DNA of 64,000 nucleotides, from contig NC_080694.1 in NCBI RefSeq assembly GCF_030445035.2, forward strand, positions 72,927,147-72,991,146. The letters run 5' to 3'. Positions 20,818-31,650 of this stretch are shown one piece after another. The notes below the pieces were generated by a model, which was given only the letters and a program-made list of their open reading frames with translations, was not told where the DNA came from and ran no database searches. The first letter of the stretch is position 1; each line of letters begins with the position of its first letter. Made by a program: the position numbers and the translations under genes. The stretch comes from Dasypus novemcinctus (lineage: Eukaryota; Chordata; Mammalia; Cingulata; Dasypodidae).

Positions 20818-22640
20818 ATGGCTAACATGAATAATTCCTTGAAAGTAATAACACTGAATGTCAATGGAGTAAATTCACCAATCAAAAGATTCAGACTGGA
20901 AGATTGGATAAAGAAATATGACCCATCTATATGCTGTCTACAGGAAATATATCTTAGACCCAGGGATTTAAGGAGGTTGAAAGTGAATGGCTGGAAAACA
21001 ATCTTACAAGCAAACAATAACCAAAAAAAAAAAAAAAAAAAAGGCAGGAGTAGCTGTATTAATATCAGACAAAATGGACTTTAATGTGAAACAATTGTGA
21101 GACACAAATAAATTTTAGTGAAAGGGATAATATTTCAAGAAAAACAAACTATCATAATATTTATGCTCCTAACAAGGCCTCCTCCAAATACATGAGGCAA
21201 ACACTGGAAAAACTAAGTGAAAGAATAGATGCCTCTACAGTTATAGTGGGAGACTTTAATACACCACTATCAACTTTGGACAGAACATCTCAGAAGAGAA
21301 TCAATAAAGAAACAAAAACTTTGAACAGTATATTAGAGGAGCTGGGTCTAATAGACATATCCAGATCATTACACCCAAATACAGCAGGATATACATTTTT
21401 CTCAAGTGCACATGGGTCATTCTCCAAGATCAACCATATGCTAGGCCATACAGAAAGATTCATTGAATTCAGAAAGATCAAAATCATACAAAATAATTTT
21501 TCTGACCACAGTGGAGTGATGCTGGAAATCTGCAAGGGCCCAAGGCCCAGATTTCACACCAAGATATGGAAACTAAACAGCATGCTCTTAGAAAAACTGT
21601 GGGCCAAAGAGGAAATCTCAAAAGAAATTAATAACTACTGTGAAACTAATGAAAATAACACAACATACCAAAACTTATGGGATGCAGCAAAAGCAGTACT
21701 GAGAGGAAAGTTTATAGCCATAAATTCAAACATCAAAAAAGAAGAAAGAACAACAATTGAAGAACTGTACATTTGGGGGATTTAGTAAAAAACAACAACA
21801 AAGTAACCCCACAGGAAGAAGAAAGAATGAAATAACAAAGATAAGAGCAGAACTAAATGAAATAGAAAATAAGAAAGCACTTGAAAAGATAAACAAAACC
21901 GAGAGCTGGTTCTTTGAGAAGATCAATAAAATTGACAAACCCTTAGCTAGACTAACAAAGAAAAAAAGAGAGAAAATGCAAATACACAAAATAAGAAATG
22001 AGAAAGGAGATATCACCACTGACCACACAGAAATAAAGACTATCATAAGAAGATACTTTGAAAAACTATATTCCAACAAAAATGAAAATCCTCACAGGAA
22101 ATGGACAAATTCCTAGAAACACATAAACAGCCTATATTGATGAAAGAAGAAATTGCTGATCTCAACAAACCAATCACAAGTAAAGAGATAGAATCAGTCA
22201 TCAAAAACCTCCCAACAAAGAAGAGCCCCAGGCCAGATGGCCTCACAGGTGAATTCTACAAAACATTCCAGAAAGAACTAATGCCAATCTTTGCTGAAAC
22301 TCTTCCAAAAAACTGAAACAGAAGGAACATTACCTAACTCATTCTATGATGCCAACATTACCCTAGTACCAAAGCCAAACAAAGACACCACAAGAAAGGA
22401 AAATTACAGACCAATTTCTCTAATGAACCTAGACACAAAAATCCTCAACAAAATACTTGCTAACTGTATTCAACAACACATTAAATGAATTATACAACAT
22501 GACCAAGTGGTATTCATTCTGGGTATGTGAGGCTGGTTCAACATAAGAAAATCAATCAATGTAATGCACAATATAAACAGATTGAAGGGAAAAAAATCAC
22601 ATGATTATATCCATAGATGCAGAAAAATCATTTGACAAAA
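20818..22640 (+). pseudogene. L1-B ORF2, disrupted and truncated in the reverse transcriptase
   Basis: It starts ATG at 20818 ('MANMNNSLKVITLNVNG'). The endonuclease region has an expanded A-run at 21023-21042, frameshifts near 21085-21190, and frameshifts near 21780 and 22090. Asp of 'SKIDH' is Asn. In the reverse transcriptase region there is a frameshift near 22290, stops at 22486-22488 and near 22528, and the sequence ends at 'AEKSFDK'. The catalytic FADD motif is absent. Confidence 0.88.
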
Positions 22641-22657
22641 TAGAGTGGACTTACTGA
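22641..22657. repeat. Target-site duplication of L1-B, right copy
   Basis: Exact repeat of 17559-17575. The first two bases (ta) also match the L1 ORF2 continuation seen in L1-A (caaaata), so the boundary is ambiguous by two bases. Confidence 0.88.
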
Positions 22658-23060
22658 TATTCTACTATGGAAATATTGTGATTAGTAATGGAATAAATTG
22701 TAGCATTGATGTGGAGAAAGTGGCCATGGTAGCTGCTGAGGGTAGAGAGAGGAAAGAAGAGATATGATATAGGGGCATTTTAAGGACTTGGAGTTGTCCT
22801 GGGTGGTACTGCAAGGACAGACATTTATGTCCTGCCATGGCCCATTGTGTGGGCTGGGGGAAAGTGTAAACTATAATGTAAACCATTATCCATGTGGTGC
22901 AGCTGTGCTCCAAAATGCATTCACAAAACGCATTGGATGTCCCATGATGATGAAGGAGTTTGTTGGTGTGAGAGAAGTGGAGTGAGGGGGGTGGGGGTTA
23001 AAAGGGGACCTCATAATTTTTTATGTAACATATTTTAAAATTAGAGAAAAAAAGGAAGAT
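22658..23060 (+). mobile_element. Right piece of the host L1 3' UTR with its A-rich end
   Basis: It continues the terminal module from 17575 ('tattctactatgg') and runs through 'ggacttggagttgtcctggg', 'gtgtaaactataatgtaaac', a G-rich run near 22985 and 'ttttatgtaacatatttt', ending in A-rich sequence. With 6735-6789 and 15725-17575 it reconstitutes about 2.3 kb of one old L1 3' UTR. Confidence 0.85.
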
Positions 23061-23111
23061 ATAACATTAAAAACATATGTTCACCCAGAAACACAGCACT
23101 AGAATAAGTGA

Positions 23112-23540
23112 AGCAGGGAGCAGATATGGTTCAATTGATTGGGCTCCCATCTACTATAATGGAGGTCCCAGGTTTGATTTCTGGGGTCTCCTGGTGAAGG
23201 TGAGCTGGCCCATGCAGAGAGCTGGTGGCCCAGGTGGAGAGCTGCCCTACGCAGAGAGCTGACACAGGATGATGAAAGAACAAAAAAAAGACTCAAAAGA
23301 AAAAAAAGACAGTGAGAGACATAGCAAACCAGAGAGCTGAGGAGGCTCAACCCAATTGAATGCCTCTCTGCCACCACAGAAGTTCCCAGGTTCCATTCCT
23401 GGTGCCTCCTAAAGAGAAGATGAGAAGAGAAGACAAGCAAACACAGAGTAATGTGCAGTGAATGGACACAGAGGGCAGACAGCAAGCACAAGCAGCAAAG
23501 TGAGGTGGAATAAATAAAATAAATCTTAAATAAAAAGAAT
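23112..23540 (+). mobile_element. tRNA-derived SINEs in direct orientation, probable dimer
   Basis: The first head begins 'ggagcagatatggttcaat' (23117) with 'ggtcccaggtttgatttctg' as a degraded B box. A second head near 23330-23410 has 'gttcccaggttccattcctg' followed by 'gcctcctaaagag' and a tail of repeated 'agcaaacacag'/'agacagcaagc'-like units, then A-rich sequence. This matches my memory of armadillo/sloth SINEs. It is not a functional tRNA gene. Confidence 0.65.
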
Positions 23541-24820
23541 AAATGAAGCAAAAACTGACAGAAATGAAAGAAGTAGAAACTTCACAGCAATATTCAGAAA
23601 TTTCAATACTCCACTTCATTAATGGATAGAACAACTAAGGAAAAGATTGACAATGAAATAGAAGGCTTGAACATCACTATAAACCAACTAGATATAACAG
23701 CCATCTGTAGAACATTACCCAACAGCAGCAGAAAGCACTTTCTTCACAAGTGCTAATGGAACATTCTCCAGAATAGACCATATGGTAGGCATTAAACAAA
23801 CTTCAATAAAAGTTAAAAGGACAAATCAATGCACTATATGTTTCCAACCACAATGGGATGATTTAGAAATTTAAAAAAAAAAAACAGAAGAAAATGTGGT
23901 AAACTCAGAATTACGTACAAATTAAATAATTTGGTTATACATGCCTAAATAACCAAAGAAGAAATAAAAAGTCATATTAGAAAACAATTTGAGATGAATT
24001 AAAATGAAAAATGAAAACAAAACATACCCAAATTATGGAATATAGGTAAAGCAGTGCTTAGAGGGAAATTTATAATTACCTATGTTAAGAAAGGAAAAAG
24101 ATCTCAAACCAATAACCTTCTCTTCTACCCTAAAGCTTTGAAACAAGAAAAGTAAACATTAAAGCAAGAAGGAGGGCAATATTATTGAAAAACCTAAAGA
24201 AGATCTGATCGAGTGGAAAAACACCCAATGTTCATGGATCAGAAAACAATAATTAGGAAAGCAATACACCAAAATTTGATCTGAAGATTCAGTGATAAGC
24301 TGACCCTAAAATTTATATGGAATAGCATGGTTCTCAGAATAGCCAAATATATCTTGAAAAAGAAGAACCAAGAAGGACACACACTTTTCAATTTCAAAAT
24401 TTGTAAAAAAGCATCATAATCAAGACAGCGTGTTACTGGCCTAAGGATAGACATATAGATAAATGAAATAGAAATGAGAGTTCAGGGGAAAAAACACAGT
24501 ATATTTATGACCAACTAATTTTTGACACTTGTACCATACCCTTGAATGGGTAAAGAATAGTCTTTTCAACAAATGGTGCTGGGACAACGGGGTAGCCAAA
24601 GGCAAAACAATGAAGTTAGACCCTTACTTCATCTAATTTACAAAAGCCAACTCAACATATACAAAATCTAAATGTAAAAAGTAAACCTATAAAAACTGTT
24701 AGAAGAAATATAGAGGGAAATATTCATGACCTAAGATTTGGCAATGGATTCTTGATATGACACACAATAAAAGGAAAAATAGGTAAGTTGAGCTTCATCA
24801 AAATATAAAATCTGGAGAGG
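23541..24820 (+). mobile_element. Ancient L1M ORF2 fragments
   Basis: Diverged L1 ORF2 is readable in patches. Examples are 'ttcacaagtgctaatggaac' with 'agaccatatggtaggc' (endonuclease), 'gcagtgcttagagggaaatt' (linker), and 'ttcaacaaatggtgctggga' with 'gaccctaaaatttatatgg' (C-terminal half). No extended frame survives and internal deletions are likely. It differs from the young L1 lineage. Confidence 0.7.
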
Positions 24821-26696
24821 CCTGATGTTCTCAAACATGGGGAAATGTGTCTTGAGAGAGAATTGGTGCCTTCCAATGGGGGAGGACAGTCTAGTGTGTT
24901 AAGCCCTTAGCATTGTTACAAGTATCTGTGAATCTGGTCCTTCAAGCAATGAAGCTTGGTTGTCATTGTGTAACCTGAGGGGAGGGGAAAGAGGAAGAGA
25001 ATAGATGGAGGCAGGGGTAACTGGGAGGCAGTGGAAGTGTTCCACAAGATCAAACAATGATGGATATAGGACATGTTAAATTTCACCAAAAATTTATAAA
25101 GTGTATAGTCTAAAATTTAAGCCATAATGTAAACCAAAAAAGAACCATGTTTGGTAGCTATGTTTCAATATCTGTACATCAGCTTCAGCAAATATAACAG
25201 GAACATGTAAAAAGATCATTGCTGGGGAATGGGGAAAAGAGTTTGATGTTGGATATATGGGAGTCCCCTATATTGTATATGTGACTTTACTGTGATCTAA
25301 AACTTTTTTGAAGGAAAAATTAAAAATTTAAAAAAATGAATGAAGACACTGAGGAAGAAATGAAAAAAATAGACTTGCCATTGTATACACAGGGCAACAC
25401 CTATTACAGTGATGAAAGGCAAAATGCCAAAAACAAAGTTTTATATTTGTCATTTTTAATACCCCAAATTATTCTTACTTTATTTTAGTTTTTCTAAATA
25501 GTATGTACTCCATTTTTAATCTTTAAACCTATTGTTACTATTTCATTTTCCTACTAATTGAATATGGCAATATATTAAGCTTCATTTTTGAAGCAGTTTT
25601 GGACTACAAAGGGGTTCAACTATGACAGGGGAGGAAGACTGGAGTGGGGTGTTACTGATGGGGGACACATGGTTGGGCAGAAGTTCTTCAGGGAATGTAA
25701 TAGGGTATACAAAAATGTTCAGATATTCATTGATATTTTCATAGTAGTAACAGTTACAAACAACAACTGATGGAGTGCTGTGTTCCCATTCAGGGGAACT
25801 CTATCACATTCCCTAATGGAACAGTAAATATCCCCCAAGTGCAAGGGCAAAGACCAGTAAAGAAGGAAGGTCCAATGATGAGCCCTTGAAACTGATGACT
25901 ATGCTTATTTATAATCCTGTGTGCCTGAAATTTCAACTAGACCTAGAGCTGCAGGGTTCCTAAGAGTAACCTCCTGAGAGTCTCCAAGTTGCTCAAATGT
26001 GGCCACTCTCTAAGCCAAACTCAACATGTAAATGCATTGCCTTTCCCTCAGCATGGGACATGACTCCCAGGTATGAGCCTCCCTGGCAAGGAGGGATTAC
26101 TACCAAGCACCAGCTGATGAGGTACCTAGAAAAAGGTCTTGAATAAAAGGGTCAACTCAGAGCAGCAGAATATCTCAGCCTACATGTAATATCAGGTGTT
26201 AAAAACTGCTTTTTGACTTTGAATAAAAGAGGGAAATGAAAAGGACAAATAAGTTTATATGGCTATGAGTCTCCAAAAAAGAATCAGGAGGTCATCAGAG
26301 GGGTAATGCTTACACATGTCTCAGTAAGGTACCAGAGACAGCCAAAGTAGATAGAAACCAAGGTACTGGTTCTCCTGAGGGCTATGGAGACCCACAGGTT
26401 CTATGGTCATGGCAGATGACTCTGGAGTTCAGTGCCACGTCATTTGGCCCTATTTTGGAGTGTGTGTTCCTGAGTGTGATGGAGTTTGACTCAGATGTGA
26501 CCTTTCTACACATGCCTCTTCTGTTACTTTTACCAGACCTGTGCTTGGTGCTGGGGTTGGTATATACTCAGGAGCCTTGAATCTCTGGACTGTCCATGTG
26601 ACAGCCAGGCCCTGAGCCTCAGAAGACTTGCAACTCCAACCTCTGGTTTATTGGACTTATCCCGGTCAGCTAACAGGGAGATGAGGAAGGTCAACT
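24821..26696 (+). mobile_element. L1 3' UTR copy (plus strand), 3'-incomplete
   Basis: It is colinear with the L1-A 3' UTR from about 13510 to 15190: 'aggggaggggaaa' near 24980, 'ggatataggacatg' near 25062, 'ccccagcatgggacatg'-like block near 26040, 'tctggtttattggacttat' near 26641. It ends at 'gatgaggaaggtcaac' and is followed directly by old L1M sequence, without the terminal module or poly(A). Confidence 0.75.
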
Positions 26697-27175
26697 TGCA
26701 CATGAATGTTCCTAGCAGCACTATTCACAATAGCCCAAAGGTAAAAACAACCCAAACGTCCATCAACAGATGAGTGCATAAATAAACTGTGGTGTATCCA
26801 GACACTGGAATATTGTTCAGCCATGTAAGAGCATGAAGTGCTGGTCTATGCTATAGTGTGACTAACCTGAAAACATTATGCTAAGGGAAGGAAGCCAATC
26901 ACATAAGGCCATATATTATATGATTCTATTTATGGGAAATTTTCAGAATGGCAACTCTAGAGCTAGAAAGTAGATTAGTAATTGCTTAAGGTTGGAGAGT
27001 GGGGCTTTGGGGAGGTAAGAGATGATAGCTAAAGGTATGCAGTTTCCCTTTGTGGTAATTTAAATGTTCTAAAATTGAGAGAAGTGATTGTTACATGTAT
27101 TTCTGATATACTAAAACCCATTGAATTGTATACTTTATATAGGTGAATGTTATGGTAATTGAATATCATATTTCA
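26697..27175 (+). mobile_element. Ancient L1M ORF2 end and 3' UTR
   Basis: It begins 'gaatgttcctagcagcacta' and continues with 'cacaatagcccaaaggt', 'gtccatcaacagatgagtg', 'gaatattgttcagccatg', 'aaaacattatgctaa' and 'gattctatttatgggaaat', the classic end of mammalian L1M ORF2 plus 3' UTR. It may belong to the same element as 23541-24820, with the intervening part missing. Confidence 0.75.
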
Positions 27176-27204
27176 AAGTAGTTAGAATATATATAAATAT
27201 ACAA

Positions 27205-27250
27205 GCAGTCACAGACATACACTCACACAACACATGCACACACACACAAT
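27205..27250. repeat. Impure CA-rich simple repeat
   Basis: Short 'acacac' runs ('cacacaacacatgcacacac') lie between the L1M end and the next repeat. Confidence 0.7.
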
Positions 27251-27269
27251 CTAGCCTGGCATACCCAAA

Positions 27270-27705
27270 AGAAATTACCCAGACTTCCTAGCAGCACAGA
27301 GCTCTATGAGAGCATTTCACAGAGCATGAGATAGCTCATGACCAATGTCAATCACAGGCCCATAGGAGCTATTGTATCAGAAACAGAGCCCAGGAAGTAA
27401 GCACACATAGGAACAGAGCAGCTGAGCCCAGAAAGAATTGAGCCCTGGGGAGAGACAGAGCCAGCCGCCTGACAGTCTTACAGCTGACCATGTAGAAAAA
27501 ACAGAAGAGTTGAGTCCAAAGGAACCCAGAAAGCCTAAACCCTGGCAGACATCAACAGCCATCTTGCTTCAACAGGTGGCAACAGACTTTGGTGAGGGAA
27601 GTAACTTATGTTTTTTGGCCTGGTACCTGTAAGCCTCTAACCCAAATAAATATCCTTTATAAAAACAAACCGAGTTTGCATCAGCACCACTTTGGTTGAC
27701 TAATA
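27270..27705 (+). repeat. Unnamed interspersed repeat, copy 1
   Basis: It shares an order of blocks with 43430-43930: 'acagcc/agaagccatcttg(c/t)ttca', 'ggtggcaaca', 'ctgtaag', 'cctttataaa/ccttatagaa' and 'tttgcatcagcacc(a/c)c(c/t)tttgg'. The 61- and 64-codon frames are accidental. I cannot name the family. Confidence 0.5.
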
Positions 27706-27817
27706 GTATCACTATGGATACAATCATTGGGACTCACAGCTATTAATTATACTAATTTTACTGCTAATGTTTTCTAGGTCAGTACTGTCCTGATATTTTG
27801 GAGCAACACTGTCCAAT

Positions 27818-27943
27818 ATGGTAGCTACTAGCCACAGATTTAAAACACCTAAAATTAAATAAAATTAAAACTTCAGTTCCTATTTCACATCTGAATCAAC
27901 CACGTTTGAAGTGCTGACCAGCTGTGTGGCTAGTAGCTACCAT
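27818..27943. mobile_element. Palindromic DNA-transposon (hAT-like MITE) remnant
   Basis: Perfect 19-bp inverted arms atggtagctactagccaca (27818-27836) and its reverse complement (27925-27943) enclose an AT-rich 88-bp centre. The text resembles the ends of a common mammalian hAT/Charlie-type element ('ctgtccaatatggtagc..'). No transposase remains. Confidence 0.6.
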
Positions 27944-27989
27944 AGAAGAAAGTCCAGATCTAGAATTCCTATCTTCTCAAAATGTTCTT

Positions 27990-28470
27990 TGAGCATTTTG
28001 AGTTTTAGAAGATCCAGACAAATGAAATTTGTGGGAAAATATCCTTTGATGAGAAGGATGAAAATTGTCATCACTAATACAGCCAAGATGGTGTTTATGG
28101 GCCAGGTGCATTTCACTTAAGTGCATGAGCCTTTTCAACTATGTCTGCAATGAAATAGATTGGAAGCATTTGACATAAAATACCTCCAATGAGGATCGGG
28201 TTAAAAATGAGAAGAAAATTAAAAATGCTTGGTAACTCCACTGTATTCCCAAGCTACCATCTTCAAAAGTTAACTATTCCAATGACTTCCAGATTCTTGG
28301 ATCAATACTGGGGGGTGAGAGGTTTTAAGAAATTAGATGCCTGAGAAACCTATCTACTTGTATATATCTGCATTTATCCATTCTACACACAAAAATACAT
28401 TAAACAGAGATGTTTAATATTTGTATATTTTTTACTACATTCTAACCACTTATTGTAGATTATTGTATGG
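27990..28470. other. Unassigned sequence
   Basis: No gene or recognised repeat. Short frames only. Confidence 0.35.
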
Positions 28471-28590
28471 ACATTTCCTTTTAATTCTCAAAATTTATGA
28501 GATATTTCTATTATTTTCACTTTACAGAGAAGGAAACTGATCATGATAATGCTTTAGTGACCTGCTCAGTTCAACTCCATAGGCAGAATT
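28470..28590 (-). mobile_element. MIR fragment (minus strand)
   Basis: The stretch 'attattttcactttacagag' followed by 'aaggaaactga' and 'gtgacctgctcag' matches the reverse complement of the MIR core ('cattttacagatgaggaaactgag' type). It is diverged. Confidence 0.5.
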
Positions 28591-28608
28591 GTTTTCTCTG
28601 TGTGTGTG

Positions 28609-29414
28609 TTTTTAGGTACTGGGGTCGGGTTTGAACCTAGGGGCTTCATATGTGGGAAGCTGGTGCTCAACCATTAATCCCCATTGGTTTCCCTGAGTTG
28701 GTATTTGTGGTTGTTTTGCTTTTTTCAGGAGGCACCAGGAATAAAACCCAGGGCCTCCCACATGGGAGGCAGGCAGTCAACAGCTGGACCCACATCTGCT
28801 CACCACAGAATTGTTTTATTTTGTTTTGTTTTTCCACTGAGATGGCTTCCTTGACTATTTGCTCATTGTTTGTGCTCATTGTTTGTGCTCTTTGTCTGTT
28901 CATTGCAGTGCTAGTTGCCTGATCATTATCTATTTGTTTTTTCTTTGGGAGGTACAGGAAACTGTACCCAGGATTTCCTATGTGGGAGACAGGAGCTCAA
29001 CTGCTTGAGTCACATCCACTCCCAACAGAATTTTTTATTTTTTATTTTTCCCCGCTGTGATGGCTCCCTTGTCTGCTTGCTAATTGTCTTTGCTCATTTT
29101 TTGCATTTGTTGTCTGCATTTGTTATCTGCTAATTGTTTTTGCTCATTGTCTGCTCATTGTCTGTTAGTTTTTTCTTTAGGAGGCACAGGGAAATTAACC
29201 GAGGACTTTGCATAGGGAAGGTGGACCTCAACTCTTTGAGTCACATCCACTCCCTGTAGTTTGTTTTTGCTCATTATCTACTCATTGTCTTGCTTTTTGT
29301 TTTTGCTTGATGTCTGCTTGTTGTTTCTCTTCTTTAGGAGACACTGGAATGTGAACCCAGGACCTCCCATATGGAAGGCAGGCACTCAACTACTTTAGCC
29401 ACATCCACCTGCCC
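28609..29414 (-). mobile_element. Cluster of five tRNA-derived SINE copies (minus strand)
   Basis: Reading the minus strand, heads lie at about 28609-28690, 28700-28803, 28834-29026, 29050-29254 and 29255-29414. Each has, on the plus strand, a 'ggaggcac(c/a)' or 'ggtact' core, a 'gaa(c/t)..acccagg(g/a)' B-box reverse, 'ggaggcaggc'-like text and 'cacatc(c/t)(a/g)ct'. Units 3-5 also carry a body of repeated 'ttgtctgctcattg'-type segments. All are the same orientation, suggesting repeated insertion into earlier tails or duplication. Confidence 0.7.
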
Positions 29415-29429
29415 CAAAAGAATTGTTTT

Positions 29430-30789
29430 TTGATCTTTGCAAGTCCCTAGCCATCTGCAAGGATTAAATTGAAAATATTCTTTGAAAGTTTATAAACTAA
29501 GAGGCCTTGGTGCCTGTTATTTATGTCCAGATAATTTTATCTAATATTTTAATATCCTTTAATTTATTATTCCTTGATTACTTCTATTGTATCATAAACC
29601 ATGAGTAAACAAGAAAATAGGATGGCTACTCCAAACCTAGATGTTATTCTGATGCCACAGCATCCTAAACAGTCTCTACCTCATTCAGGAGAATAAATGT
29701 GCTCCTCATGGCTGACCAGACCGCACCTGGAGTGGAGCCAGCTTTGTACCTCCACCTTGAACACCTGCCTCCAGGCCAATGGCAGGAGGGCAGTATTTAC
29801 CTGCATCTTCTACACTGCTTGAATTTTTATGCCATGCAGGCAACCAATTTTTGTCTGTTTTATTGGAATTAAATATATGAAGTCAAAATTGTGCATAAAA
29901 ACACTCATATGTATAAAGCACGATAAATTCTCATAAACTGAGCACAACCTTGCACAGGTTCCAGATGAGGACATAGCATTAGCCATGCACAGAGTTGCTT
30001 CCGGTGCTTTCCTGCAGACTCCCACCCCCAGGACGGCCAGTGGTTTCATTCTAAGTGCAGAAAATAAATTTGCCCATTTTTTCACTTTATACGAATGGCT
30101 TTTATAACTCAATATCTCCTTTTACTATATACATAAATTTTGAACTAAAAATATAGATATTGAATCTCGTGTGTGGTAAAGAAATGAAATAAAAATAAGT
30201 AACATGTTACATAAAAGTACTTAGAAACTTTATATTTATGTTGAAAGTATAAAAGATTTCCATCAGGGCCTTTTTTCTCATTTTCAAGTAAAAACAACCC
30301 AGAGCTAGATATGAAAGTATATTTTAATATAAATAAAGATTTTTTTTTCTTATTACTGTAGTTCAGATACATACAAGAACATTTAGCAAACCTCCACAGA
30401 GTCCTGGAAACCACATTTTTATGGCTGTGCAAAGCCCCCTTACATCAATAATTGGTCAGAAGCACCATATCAGGTTGTTAACATAAATTCTGTCTGAGAC
30501 GTGTATAAAAATGAAAATGGTGTATGTGAGAAAGAGCGATAAAGACACACCAAAAGATAAACTGAGAAAGAAAGAGAGAGAGATAGAGAAGCAGAGCACG
30601 ATAAGTTGAGAATAGGAAAGACAGAGACCTTGGAATATTCAAATATCTGTGCAGATCAGTAAATCTACTGGAAAAAGTAGAGTTGAGCTTTTCCTTTGGT
30701 ATTGTGTACACCGAACCAACAAATAATTTGCCAGTTTCTCAGCTGTGTATATGCAAAAATACAGTGTATCTGAAGACAGTTTCAAGATC
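29430..30789. other. Unassigned sequence (1.36 kb)
   Basis: No convincing gene or named repeat. Frames of 77-100 codons on the minus strand (29810-30711) lack domains and are not supported by neighbours. A GA-rich stretch sits at 30560-30595. Confidence 0.4.
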
Positions 30790-31196
30790 AAAAGAATATG
30801 TGAGGAATGTGGAGGCAGTGGCCACTGGAGGTTCTGAGGAGTGAGATAGGGAAAAACGGGTAATTTGAGGGCATTTTCGGGACTTGGGAATTATCCTGAT
30901 GACATTGCAATGACAATTACAGGCCATTGGATACCTTGTAATAACTTGCAAAAATGTGTGGGAGAGAATGTAAACTACCTTGTAAACTATAATCATCACT
31001 TAGTGGCAACACTCCCAGATGTGTTCACCAATTATGGCAAATGTGCCACACTAATGGGGTTTGTTGTTGAGGTGGGGCAATGGAAAGGGCTAGGGAGTGG
31101 GGCATATGGAAATTCCCTATATTTTTTGTTTAACATTTGTGCAATCTAAGTTTCTTTAAAAAATAAAAAAATTATATTAAAAAAAGAATATGTGAG
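30790..31196 (+). mobile_element. 5'-truncated L1 3' UTR insertion with 15-bp duplication
   Basis: The terminal module (30805-31181) begins 'gaatgtggaggcagtggcc' and ends 'ttaaaaaataaaaaaattat' plus an A-rich tail. The 15 bases aaaagaatatgtgag occur at 30790-30804 and again at 31182-31196, a perfect target-site duplication starting with the AAAA expected for L1 endonuclease cleavage. The 94-codon frame inside (30865-31149) is non-coding in my reading. Confidence 0.88.
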
Positions 31197-31650
31197 TTTT
31201 TTCATCTTCCTTAATATTAATGATTATTTTCACATCTCTAATATCTTGCAGGTCAGTTCACTTTTGTGGTTATATGATTGTGACAATGGTATCAGGTATC
31301 AAATAGAATATTGCTTCTACTTTAGACAAACAATTTCTATTCATCCTATATTTTATCTCCCTTACCCTCTATAGTAATCTCTTCAGCTGTCATAATTTGC
31401 CTTACATGATCATGGTTTCTATTCTTATCTAATTCTTCTTTGTAAAGTATAAACTCCCCAGTGGTGAAGACTATGTTTTATTTATTACTCTTATTACCTG
31501 AAAAGATTATTCAATCATGCTCGCAGAAGAAAAATTGTCACAAATAAGGTTGCTTCTATATAGCAATGACTATATCCTTATCTCAAGGTAAAGGCCTTAA
31601 AATATATTTTTGTGGGCATAAAAAGGACAATTAATAGGAAAGAACAAAAC
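31197..31650. other. Unassigned sequence
   Basis: AT-rich; no gene or recognised repeat. Confidence 0.35.

Larger units (their letters stand above)
17576..22640 (+). mobile_element. L1-B: LINE-1 complete at the 5' end but ending inside ORF2
   Basis: The insertion has a full 5' UTR with tandem monomers (17576-19772), a broken ORF1 (19773-20743) and a broken ORF2 (20818-22640). It stops at 'catttgacaaaa' in the reverse transcriptase region, with no 3' UTR or poly(A). A perfect 17-bp target-site duplication still brackets it. Loss of the 3' end, not the 5' end, is the reverse of usual L1 truncation. See the findings for alternative explanations. Confidence 0.85.

Noticed and set aside
23112..23540. 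Possible tRNA gene
   Set aside because: The tRNA-like head has degraded box A/B and no cloverleaf, is followed by a SINE body and A-rich tail, and occurs in multiple copies.
28609..29414. CRISPR-like array of repeated units
   Set aside because: Units are diverged SINEs of unequal length in a mammalian repeat context; no regular spacers.
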